From Segatella copri (lineage in GTDB: Bacteria > Bacteroidota > Bacteroidia > Bacteroidales > Bacteroidaceae), in assembly GCF_019127135.1 (NCBI RefSeq), contig NZ_JAHOEA010000010.1:1-64000 (forward strand): a stretch of 64,000 nucleotides of DNA, read 5' to 3'. Under the pieces are notes generated by a model. The model saw only the letters and a list, made by a program, of their open reading frames with translations, was not told the origin of the DNA and did not search any database. Of the stretch, positions 55,211 to 62,199 are shown piece by piece (position 1 is the stretch's first letter; every line of letters starts with the position of its first letter). The position numbers were made by a program, and so were the translations under genes.

Positions 55211-56756
55211 TGTAGCCGGAAAGCAAAACCAGCGTAATCAGCAAGCCGGAGATGAAGACGAAAAGGTCGGAAAGAGGCCCTAAGAATGGAGAATAGCATC
55301 TACCCACATGGAGTTCTAATGCCACATTCCAAAGCGACATGGGTGTGGCAGAAAGCAACTCTGGGGTAGATGCTGTTTCACCTAAGCTCGCCCCTTTGCT
55401 ATAATCGAAAATCACTTCTTTTCCTCCAAAGAAGTCCTTGGAATAACCGCTAACCAAAGAACTGGAAATCGGAATCATCGATTTTCCTTGGTTGGCTTTC
55501 CCTGTGAAATAATCCACAATCAGATTCTTTTCCGGATTCCAACGGAACATGCCGCTGAATGATCCTATCAGCCAACCTCCCTTGCCATCACTCTCGAAAG
55601 CATTCACTCCCATCGGACTTACCTTTGGTGCCTTCTCCTTATTTAATAAGATAGGTTTATGCTGGAAATGCTCATCCACTCTCAGGAATCCTTCTGAGGT
55701 AGAAACAAGCCAGTTGCCCTCTGCAGCATCCCAACGGATAGCGCGAAGTTTATCGTGCCAGACATTTCCATCCTTCACCTTTTCTGTGGTTTTGTTCATG
55801 GCAAGAGGTATCATCAATGGTGGACGGAGACACATACCTGTTATCGCTAGCCAAAGTGTAAGGATGATAGTCGTGTATCCTAATTTATTATGCCATTTTG
55901 CATTGAAAACCATCTGCTTGCCAAGCTTCTGCATCTTTTCTCTTGCCTGTAATCTCTTCTGTCGGCGAATACGGTAAGGCAGAATGAAAAGGATGATGCC
56001 CGTTATCGAAAGGATGATAAGTACGATGGCGATGGCATCCACCACCAATCTTCCGGCTAATCCGAAGAAAGCACCGCTATGCAGGTTCCAAACGGTCTTG
56101 AAAAGGGTAACTTCCGGAACAAAACCTTCCGGTTGACCGATGATTTTGCGGGTAACATTCGTCTTTTCGTTGGCAGCATCCGTCTTTTCGTTGGCAGCAT
56201 CCGTCTTCTTACCGGATATTTCATAAACGGCAGAGCGGGTCATGGCGATGATGCTTGTGCTGTCTTTGGTTAATGTAATGTCGGTGATTCTCTCTTCGTT
56301 ATCTGCGAGCGGAAACATCTTCCATTCCTTTCCATCGAAGCGATATACATCCATCATGGCTGCGCACCAGATTTCTCCATTCTTCGTCTGCACCATGTTT
56401 CGGATATTCCTGCCATCCACATTCTTGGGTAATCCCTTGTTAAAGTCTTTCCAACTTTTCATCTCTGCATCCGTAAGCCATACGCCACCATAACCATACG
56501 CCAGGATGGAATCACTTGGAGTTTTGCTGATGCGGTGATTGATCTTGATAGAACCCTTGATGATGCCGTTGTTGAAATTCTTGATATGATAAGCCGATGG
56601 CATCAAACTTCTGCTTACCTCACAACCGGCGAATAGCTGGCGATGATTCAGAATGATGCCTGATACGCAGAATACCAGCATAAAGACAGACAGTACAAGT
56701 CCGAACCAACGATGGTATTTCTTCCATGTAAAACGTTTTTTCTTTTTTTCTCTCAT
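55155..56756 (-). CDS. PepSY-type transmembrane protein
   Basis: A 533-residue inner-membrane protein with PepSY-associated TM helices: segment 1 near residues 15-35 (LVLSVFMLVFCVSGIILNHR), a periplasmic domain, segments near 230-265 and 295-315 (HNKLGYTTIILTLWLAITGM), a second periplasmic domain and a final helix (FVFISGLLITLVLLSGYIIL) with a Lys/Arg-rich cytoplasmic tail. Such proteins accompany iron or reductase functions, but no partner is adjacent. Residues around 185-199 contain a KTDAANE repeat encoded by an exact 21-bp DNA duplication. Its last 56 bases are antisense to the MetE-like gene. Confidence 0.82.
   Translation of the reverse strand: MREKKKKRFTWKKYHRWFGLVLSVFMLVFCVSGIILNHRQLFAGCEVSRSLMPSAYHIKNFNNGIIKGSIKINHRISKTPSDSILAYGYGGVWLTDAEMKSWKDFNKGLPKNVDGRNIRNMVQTKNGEIWCAAMMDVYRFDGKEWKMFPLADNEERITDITLTKDSTSIIAMTRSAVYEISGKKTDAANEKTDAANEKTNVTRKIIGQPEGFVPEVTLFKTVWNLHSGAFFGLAGRLVVDAIAIVLIILSITGIILFILPYRIRRQKRLQAREKMQKLGKQMVFNAKWHNKLGYTTIILTLWLAITGMCLRPPLMIPLAMNKTTEKVKDGNVWHDKLRAIRWDAAEGNWLVSTSEGFLRVDEHFQHKPILLNKEKAPKVSPMGVNAFESDGKGGWLIGSFSGMFRWNPEKNLIVDYFTGKANQGKSMIPISSSLVSGYSKDFFGGKEVIFDYSKGASLGETASTPELLSATPMSLWNVALELHVGRCYSPFLGPLSDLFVFISGLLITLVLLSGYIILHRRKKKNPKLPRKSL
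56161..56202. repeat. exact 21-bp tandem duplication in PepSY gene
   Basis: Two identical 21-bp units, 56161-56181 and 56182-56202 (GTCTTTTCG...CAGCATCC), encode a repeated heptapeptide in a periplasmic loop. Confidence 0.85.
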
Positions 56757-56793
56757 TGTTGTTTTCTAATAAACATTGTTGTTTTCTACTAAA
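56753..56793 (-). promoter_or_regulatory. duplicated start region with 7-codon upstream ORF
   Basis: The 20-bp segment AGAAAACAACAATG plus flank occurs twice in tandem, the second copy supplying the PepSY start codon (56756). The first ATG (56776) opens a seven-codon frame whose TGA overlaps the true ATG (ATGA). It could reduce or couple PepSY translation. Confidence 0.6.
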
Positions 56794-56800
56794 TGGGTTG

Positions 56801-56808
56801 CAAAGGTA
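56801..56808 (-). promoter_or_regulatory. PepSY gene -7 box
   Basis: TACCTTTG on the minus strand, about 45 bases upstream of the start codon. ATTG lies 20 bp further upstream. Confidence 0.5.
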
Positions 56809-56905
56809 AGAATATCTATCTACTTCTGCAATACCCAAAAATAATGATTTTTGATGCTTCTGTTTTTTCTAATCTTTAGTTTCCTTCACTTTTTTACTGA
56901 AAAAG

Positions 56906-56937
56906 TTTGGTGATTTCGTGATTTACTAGTAACTTTG
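56906..56937 (+). promoter_or_regulatory. greA promoter
   Basis: TTTG (56906-56909), a 20-bp spacer and TAACTTTG (56930-56937). Confidence 0.75.
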
Positions 56938-56993
56938 CACCCCGAATAAAAAATCATCATTCATAACAATAAGAAATTAGAAAATTAGGAAAT

Positions 56994-57458
56994 ATGGAAT
57001 ATATGTCTCAGGAAGGCTACGATGAGCTCGTGGCCGAACTTCAACACATGGTTAACGTAGAGTTGCCAGCCGTTCGCGATGCGATAGCTGAGGCTCGCGA
57101 CAAGGGTGACCTCAGCGAGAATTTCGAGTATCATGCTGCCAAGCGCGAGCAGGGCAAACTGTTGAGCCGCATCAGTTTCAAACAGAAGGTTTTGGAGAAT
57201 GCCCGTGTCATCGACAAGTCTCGCCTGAAGAGTGATACCGTTGGCTTGTTGAGCAAGATTAAGATTACCAATCTCGCCAACAAGTGCAGCATGAATTATA
57301 CCATAGTGAATCCTCACGAGGCTGATTTGCATAGTGGCAAGATTTCCATCAAGTCGCCTATCGCCAAGGCCCTTCTGGGTAAGAAGGCTGGTGAAGAGGT
57401 AATGGTAAAGGTACCAGCCGGCTTGCTCAAATTCCGCCTGGATAGCGTTGAGTTATAA
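56994..57458 (+). CDS. greA: transcription elongation factor GreA
   Basis: Rescues backtracked RNA polymerase by stimulating transcript cleavage. 154 residues, full length. The N-terminal coiled coil includes the acidic tip region (AEARDKGDLSENFEYHAAKR, with the Asp and Glu that coordinate the cleavage metal). The C-terminal FKBP-like domain ends SIKSPIAKALLGKKAGEEV. An internal ATG at 57003 could also serve as start. It is a single-gene unit with a strong promoter and a 17-bp-stem terminator. Confidence 0.96.
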   Translation: MEYMSQEGYDELVAELQHMVNVELPAVRDAIAEARDKGDLSENFEYHAAKREQGKLLSRISFKQKVLENARVIDKSRLKSDTVGLLSKIKITNLANKCSMNYTIVNPHEADLHSGKISIKSPIAKALLGKKAGEEVMVKVPAGLLKFRLDSVEL

Positions 57459-57475
57459 TGTATAATTTAAAAGGA

Positions 57476-57525
57476 AAACTCCCGATAATTTGAAACTGAT
57501 CAAATTATCGGGAGTTTCTCTTTTT
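57476..57525. terminator. terminator between greA and MutS-related gene
   Basis: A perfect 17-bp stem (57476-57492 with 57501-57517, AAACTCCCGATAATTTG left arm) followed by TCTCTTTTT. It serves both convergent transcripts. Confidence 0.88.
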
Positions 57526-57528
57526 ATT

Positions 57529-59472
57529 CTAATATTTCTCCAGAATCTTATTCAGTAAGAAGGTGGCATTCTGGTTTCTTGCCACGCCCTTCTGTATCTT
57601 ATAAGTATAGGTAACATCCGTGCCCAAATCTATCTCGAAACAATAGTTGTGGAATTTTCCTGATGCATCATTCTCCATCTTGGAAAGTTCCAGGTCGTGG
57701 GTCGCAATGATACCGCTCACCGGCTGCTTGGCAATGGCTTCGAGGAACTTTCTCGAACCATTCAGCTTATCCAATGAATTCGTTCCCTTCAGAATCTCAT
57801 CCAGAATAATCAGCGTTCGGAGTGGCTCCTTATAGCCCTCTGCACTTTCCTTGCAGAACTCTCCCTCTGCACTTTCCTTGCAGAACTTCAAAAGCTCCTC
57901 CAATCTGATCAATTCTGCATTGAAATAAGAGATGCCATGCGTAAGATCATCGGTGGTTCTCATACTCGAGAACAATCTGAAACGTGAAATCTTCAGCTGA
58001 TCTGCAAACACCGGCATACCCGCCATTGCTAGGATATAGTTCACGCCCAGCGAACGCAGGAAGGTACTCTTTCCCGCCATGTTGGCTCCGGTGATGATAT
58101 AATAGTTGTCGTCCTTGATGGTGAAATCGTTCTTCACCGCCTTGGCACCCAGGAAAGGATGATAGAGATTCTTACCCTCGAACACGATTTCCGGACTTCC
58201 GATTCCTGCATTTTCTGAAACATAGCTTTCAGTATCTGCTTCCGGACTTCCCGAAACAAATTCTGCCTCTTCTGCCTCTGGATGATTATATCTGAAATTC
58301 GCCATCGAAACCATTGCATCCATCTCGCTGATGATATGCATCCATTCCTCCATCTTCATCATATAGGTATTCTTCCATTTCAGAAAACTGCGAACCAGGA
58401 AGAAATCGCTCAGCATGAAGGCATCGGTGAAGAAAAGACCCAGGAAGTTGCCTCTTCTGTCATACCCCTTCAATATCTTTTCCAGTTGGGCAAAGGAAGG
58501 CAGGGCATCTGCCAGGGAATCCTGCATTTCCTTGCCTGATTCGCTATGGAAATTGCGCCTGTTGATAAGCTGAAGTATCTGGGCATAGGCGATGAGCTGA
58601 TGGCGAAGCTTGCCGCCATTGCTATCTATCTTGTCAAGTGTCTGCTTGCAGACGAAGAATACCACCATGTATTGAACCAACACCCACCATAGGGCGAAAT
58701 TCACCGAAACCATATCGCATATCGATAAAATCACGGAACCGATGACTCCAATAATCATCATCCATCCGATAACGAGAGAAACCGGAGATCCAAACCATGC
58801 CGGCACCTCCATCTTCGAAACCTTCTGCATCGCATCCACCACCGCAGCAGAATCAATCTTCTTCATCTTGCCATTCACCATTTTGCCATTTGCAGTTTGG
58901 CTTCTGTTCTTTTCGCCAAGTGCCAGAAATTCCATTCGCCAGTTTTCGCCTTCTCCAGCCAATTCCTTCTGCAAATCTCTTCTTCTTTTGATATCCTCCA
59001 TGCTCAGAGGCGTTTCCCGGGTAAGATTCCTGGCGAGTGCCTCCGAACCGCCCGATGTGATGGTTCGGCAGATGCGGTTGAACAGCGAACTCTTGCCGAA
59101 AACATCGAGGTCGAAGGAATAAGGATGCTGCGGATTCTGATAGGAATCGCCCGTTTCGAAAGGCGAGAAATCGCCCTCCCAAGCCTTGATTTCGTCCTGA
59201 TAAACCTTGAGCAATGCCGAAAGATGCTCTATCTTCTCCTTATTTTTGTCGTCAAGTCGTCTGATACCCAGATAGGCAATCAGGCACCAAATTGCCCCCA
59301 TCAGATAGTTCTGCGTATCTCCATCCATTGCGAAATAGCAGATCAGGAAGGCGAGGATGCCGCCAAAAGCCAGCAGCTCTCCTGTTATAAATCCCGTATT
59401 CTTACGCTTCAGGGCAGCCACCTCAGAAGCATATCGGCTTACATATTGTTGATAATTCTCCTTGATATTCAT
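57529..59472 (-). CDS. MutS-related membrane ATPase
   Basis: A protein of about 647 residues with a C-terminal MutS ATPase domain but no mismatch-recognition domain. Hydrophobic segments near residues 30-65 and 225-275 indicate membrane anchoring. The Walker A motif is GANMAGKSTFLRSLG, the signature is HGISYFNAEL, and Walker B is LIILDEILKGTNSLD. Such MutS-like membrane proteins are common in Bacteroidota; their role is unknown and may not be mismatch repair. The ATG at 59472 lies 17 bases after the nitroreductase stop, so it is the second gene of that operon. A 27-bp tandem duplication lies just before Walker B. Confidence 0.85.
   Translation of the reverse strand: MNIKENYQQYVSRYASEVAALKRKNTGFITGELLAFGGILAFLICYFAMDGDTQNYLMGAIWCLIAYLGIRRLDDKNKEKIEHLSALLKVYQDEIKAWEGDFSPFETGDSYQNPQHPYSFDLDVFGKSSLFNRICRTITSGGSEALARNLTRETPLSMEDIKRRRDLQKELAGEGENWRMEFLALGEKNRSQTANGKMVNGKMKKIDSAAVVDAMQKVSKMEVPAWFGSPVSLVIGWMMIIGVIGSVILSICDMVSVNFALWWVLVQYMVVFFVCKQTLDKIDSNGGKLRHQLIAYAQILQLINRRNFHSESGKEMQDSLADALPSFAQLEKILKGYDRRGNFLGLFFTDAFMLSDFFLVRSFLKWKNTYMMKMEEWMHIISEMDAMVSMANFRYNHPEAEEAEFVSGSPEADTESYVSENAGIGSPEIVFEGKNLYHPFLGAKAVKNDFTIKDDNYYIITGANMAGKSTFLRSLGVNYILAMAGMPVFADQLKISRFRLFSSMRTTDDLTHGISYFNAELIRLEELLKFCKESAEGEFCKESAEGYKEPLRTLIILDEILKGTNSLDKLNGSRKFLEAIAKQPVSGIIATHDLELSKMENDASGKFHNYCFEIDLGTDVTYTYKIQKGVARNQNATFLLNKILEKY
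57836..57889. repeat. 27-bp tandem duplication inside MutS-related gene
   Basis: CCCTCTGCACTTTCCTTGCA recurs exactly 27 bp apart (57836 and 57863), encoding a doubled nonapeptide FCKESAEGE/FCKESAEGY. In frame. Confidence 0.85.
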
Positions 59473-59489
59473 ACTTTTTCTTTCTTGTA

Positions 59490-60032
59490 TTATGAATTTT
59501 TCTCCATCCATTTATTATAGGATACATTCTCCTCTTTCCACTTATTCTTTGCTTCCGCCAGATTCTTCGGATATCCGATGATGAGGGTGTTGAGCGGAAT
59601 CATCGTCTTGGGCAGATGCTGTAGTTGCTGCATTCCCTCGTACCGTTCTTTTAGGGGATAGAGGGCTGTCCATACTCCGCCAAGTCCCAAGCCGTGAGCC
59701 ATCAGCAGGATGTTCTCCGTGGCTGCCGAACAGTCTTGAATCCAGAACTCCTGCTCTGTGCCTTCCAGCGTCTTGTCAAGGCATCCGCAAACCACGATGG
59801 CGAGCGGTGCCTGCTTCACCATGCCGGCATAAGGACTGAACTGTGGTATCTGGTCGAGAATCTCCCGGTCGTTGATAACCACAAAATGCCAAGGCTGCTT
59901 GTTGCATGCCGATGGAGCCGCCATGCCGGCACGCAGCATCATCTCCACCTTCTCCGGCTCTACAGGCATGTCTGTATAGCTTCTCACCGATGTACGGCTC
60001 ATAATATTTTCAAAAATCTGATTCTTTTCCAT
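59490..60032 (-). CDS. nitroreductase-family flavoprotein
   Basis: An FMN-dependent NAD(P)H oxidoreductase of 180 residues, full length. The FMN-binding N-terminus is IMSRTSVRSYTDMPVEPEKV. The dimer-core motif is AGMAAPSACNKQPWHFVVI, and GLGLGGVWTALYP completes the cofactor site. Substrates range from nitroaromatics to quinones; none can be assigned. It is first in an operon with the MutS-related gene. Two identical-armed palindromes (60200-60265) lie just upstream of its -7 box, suggesting repressor control, as is common for redox-responsive nitroreductases. Confidence 0.92.
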   Translation of the reverse strand: MEKNQIFENIMSRTSVRSYTDMPVEPEKVEMMLRAGMAAPSACNKQPWHFVVINDREILDQIPQFSPYAGMVKQAPLAIVVCGCLDKTLEGTEQEFWIQDCSAATENILLMAHGLGLGGVWTALYPLKERYEGMQQLQHLPKTMIPLNTLIIGYPKNLAEAKNKWKEENVSYNKWMEKNS

Positions 60033-60177
60033 TATTGCTTTTCTATGTGAGTCTTATTTTTTAGGCGAATCATAGCATTCCATAAGCCAGTCGAGCACAT
60101 ATTCTCTTTATGTTCTATTTATTCACTTTGCTATTCATTTTGCATTCTATCTTGATTGCTAAAAATGAAATGCGCTG

Positions 60178-60185
60178 CAAATATA
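60178..60185 (-). promoter_or_regulatory. nitroreductase operon -7 box
   Basis: TATATTTG on the minus strand. The -33 region falls in the first of the upstream palindromes. Confidence 0.6.
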
Positions 60186-60199
60186 CGAAACTTTTTCGG

Positions 60200-60265
60200 G
60201 AAATTTGCAGTGTAGTGCAAATTTCTTGTGTTTCTTGGTGAAATTTGCAGTGCATTGCAAATTTC
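60200..60265. promoter_or_regulatory. two 26-bp palindromes, possible operator
   Basis: GAAATTTGCA-6-TGCAAATTTC occurs at 60200-60225 and again exactly 40 bp on at 60240-60265, with identical arms and different 6-base centres. The position is 15-80 bp upstream of the nitroreductase -7 box. Confidence 0.65.
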
Positions 60266-60310
60266 TTTCTGTAGAACTGATAACACTTTCTGTAAAACTG
60301 ATAACCTTTC
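60266..60310. repeat. 20-21-bp direct repeats
   Basis: TTTCTGTA.AACTGATAAC occurs at 60266 and 60287 (period 21). A degenerate third copy starts at about 60307. It abuts the palindromes and is helically phased with them. Confidence 0.6.
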
Positions 60311-60345
60311 TATAATCTGTATATCCGAGAATTTGTATTTATTAG

Positions 60346-60394
60346 TTTTATTGCCCGAAACATCCTATCGTTTTTATTGCCCGAAACATCCTAT
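60346..60394. repeat. 26-bp tandem duplication at a gene 3' end
   Basis: TTTTATTGCCCGAAACATCC and the next three bases recur 26 bp apart (60346 and 60372). Because 26 is not a multiple of three, the duplication changes the reading frame of the last codons of the minus-strand membrane-protein gene. Confidence 0.8.
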
Positions 60395-61028
60395 AGTATA
60401 CGTATATATAAGTCGATGTTGTGGTTATCATACTGATGAGATTCATGCAGGTGAAGGCTGCCTGCTGGGTGTTACCTGCCAGACAAAACACTGCCGCAGG
60501 GAGGAGATTCGAGCATATCAGCCATACCATGAAAACCAGGATAAGGGCTAAGCCCAGTTTGCGCATGTTACCTCTGTGCTTGCTGTACAGATGGCAGCCG
60601 GCTACCAGGGAGGCGATGACGGAAATCAATCCCATAGAGCTTTGTATCCAGGTAAGAATAGTTGCCGTGGGTGTTATCTGTCCGTTCTGCATCATCGTTA
60701 CGAGATGAAGATTGAAGCATTGGCCCAGGATGAATGAGAGCACATAGTAAAGTACCATCAACTTGCTGCAGCGTCGTAGCAATTTTACGCCTGTCGGTAG
60801 CGTGTAGCGGAATATTCCCCATAAAGCTATAGGGGCGAGCTGCAAGACCAGTTGCTTGATGGTAACCAGGATGGGACTTATTGGAATCAGGATGGGACTT
60901 GTTCTGAAGGATAAGCCCGCTTGTCTGCAAACAGAAAATGCCAGCGAAAACAATGCGAAAATGCAATATGCATACATGGCATATTGTGCAATGCGATTTA
61001 TATCTATAGAATAACTTTTTCTTTCCAT
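60348..61028 (-). CDS. polytopic membrane protein of unknown function
   Basis: A 226-residue protein with six predicted membrane segments (for example YAMYAYCIFALFSLAFSV, LVLQLAPIALWGIF, LMVLYYVLSFILGQC, SSMGLISVIASLVAGCHLYS, LALILVFMVWLICSNLL). No signature is recognised. The C-terminal dozen residues lie within the 26-bp duplication and may not be ancestral. A TATCTTTG box (61080-61087) with TTTG 22 bp upstream supports expression. Function unknown. Confidence 0.65.
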   Translation of the reverse strand: MERKSYSIDINRIAQYAMYAYCIFALFSLAFSVCRQAGLSFRTSPILIPISPILVTIKQLVLQLAPIALWGIFRYTLPTGVKLLRRCSKLMVLYYVLSFILGQCFNLHLVTMMQNGQITPTATILTWIQSSMGLISVIASLVAGCHLYSKHRGNMRKLGLALILVFMVWLICSNLLPAAVFCLAGNTQQAAFTCMNLISMITTTSTYIYVYYRMFRAIKTIGCFGQ

Positions 61029-61079
61029 AATTCTACGTTTGATGATTTTATAAACAGCTTATCTTGCATAAAGCCATTG

Positions 61080-61113
61080 CAAAGATACGAAGTTTTTGGG
61101 AAATTCTAGCAAA
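61080..61113 (-). promoter_or_regulatory. promoter of polytopic membrane protein gene
   Basis: TATCTTTG (61080-61087) and TTTG (61110-61113) on the minus strand; the 22-bp spacer is slightly long. Confidence 0.5.
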
Positions 61114-61224
61114 ATAGGTGGAAAATGTTTGGCTATGATATATACTTGTTAAAAGAATGGCAGAGAGACCGATAAAATCTCTTAAAAATCATAACGTATC
61201 TTCTTGAATACAAGTATTTGTTGC

Positions 61225-61232
61225 TATCTTTG
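61225..61232 (+). promoter_or_regulatory. -7 box of nitroreductase lipoprotein gene
   Basis: TATCTTTG, followed in the leader by two copies of GGTATATACTAATA (61236-61249 and 61260-61273, 24 bp apart). Confidence 0.55.
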
Positions 61233-61290
61233 CACGGTATATACTAATAACGCTACATGGGTATATACTAATAGGAATATAAGTTTAATC

Positions 61291-61932
61291 ATGAATCATA
61301 TGAAGAAGTTTTTTTTAGGATTGGCAGCAGCACTGATGTTGACTGCCTGCAATGAGAACAGACAGCCGGAGGCAATGACCAGCGTTGACTCTGCAAGTGT
61401 GGTAACCGATTTGATGATGAGTCGCAGAAGCATCCGTGCTTACAAGGATTCCGTCATCAGCCGCGATACCCTGAACGAGATTCTGAAATGCGGCATTCAT
61501 GCGCCAAACGGGCAGAACCTGCAGTCGTATGAAATCAGAGTGATAGATTCTCCTGCTCTCATCGATTCAATCACCCAAGCCGTGGTAAAGGATAATCCTA
61601 AGATAGCAGAGCGCAAGGGCTTCAAGAACATCTTCGTGAATGCTCCATGCGTGGTTTGCATCGCCTACGATACTACTTATGATATGGCGCAGATTGATTG
61701 CGGTTTGCTGGGTGAGAATATTATTCTTGCAGCATGGTCTAAGGGCATCGGTTCCTGCTGCCTGGGCAGTTCAGCCCGTTGGATATTGGATTCGCCATCA
61801 GCCAAGCCTTACCTCGACCGCATGGCATTCTCTAAGAATTATAAGCTGCTCTACTGCATCGCCCTGGGATATCCTGACGAATCGCCAGAAGCAAAGTCAA
61901 GACGCCAGGACATGATTAAGTTCATGGATTAA
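61291..61932 (+). CDS. nitroreductase-family lipoprotein
   Basis: A nitroreductase domain exported as a lipoprotein, about 213 residues. The N-terminal signal (MKKFFLGLAAALMLTACNEN) has a clear lipobox, unusual because most nitroreductases are cytoplasmic. The FMN-fold motifs are MMSRRSIRAYKDSVISRDTL, CGIHAPNGQNLQSYEIRVI and AAWSKGIGSCCLGSS. It differs from the enzyme at 59490. A role in envelope redox chemistry is possible. ATG 61291 or 61300 may be used. It is a single-gene unit. Confidence 0.85.
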   Translation: MNHMKKFFLGLAAALMLTACNENRQPEAMTSVDSASVVTDLMMSRRSIRAYKDSVISRDTLNEILKCGIHAPNGQNLQSYEIRVIDSPALIDSITQAVVKDNPKIAERKGFKNIFVNAPCVVCIAYDTTYDMAQIDCGLLGENIILAAWSKGIGSCCLGSSARWILDSPSAKPYLDRMAFSKNYKLLYCIALGYPDESPEAKSRRQDMIKFMD

Positions 61933-61943
61933 GACAGATGAAG

Positions 61944-61970
61944 GTTGATGTCCTGTTTCAGGACATCAAC
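61944..61970 (+). terminator. hairpin after nitroreductase lipoprotein gene
   Basis: The 12-bp stem GTTGATGTCCTG / CAGGACATCAAC with a 3-base loop. No strong T-run follows. Confidence 0.55.
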
Positions 61971-62141
61971 GTTTGAAGATAGATATGCATCTTTTTGAAA
62001 CATGTAGGCAAAATATGAAATATCTTCTTCAAGTTCTTTTTTGTTTTGGAAAAAATGAGATAAATATCTTCCCGAGAGTTATTATTGAAAATGATAACCC
62101 AATATTTCTTCTTTTTTAATAGAGTTTCCAAAAAAACTTCG

Positions 62142-62149
62142 TATCTTTG
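62142..62149 (+). promoter_or_regulatory. -7 box of AAA-ATPase/nuclease-like gene
   Basis: TATCTTTG, about 50 bases upstream of the ATG at 62200. Confidence 0.6.
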
Positions 62150-62199
62150 CAGTGGCTTTATGCAAGATAAGCTGTTGTAATATCATCAAGCATAGAATT

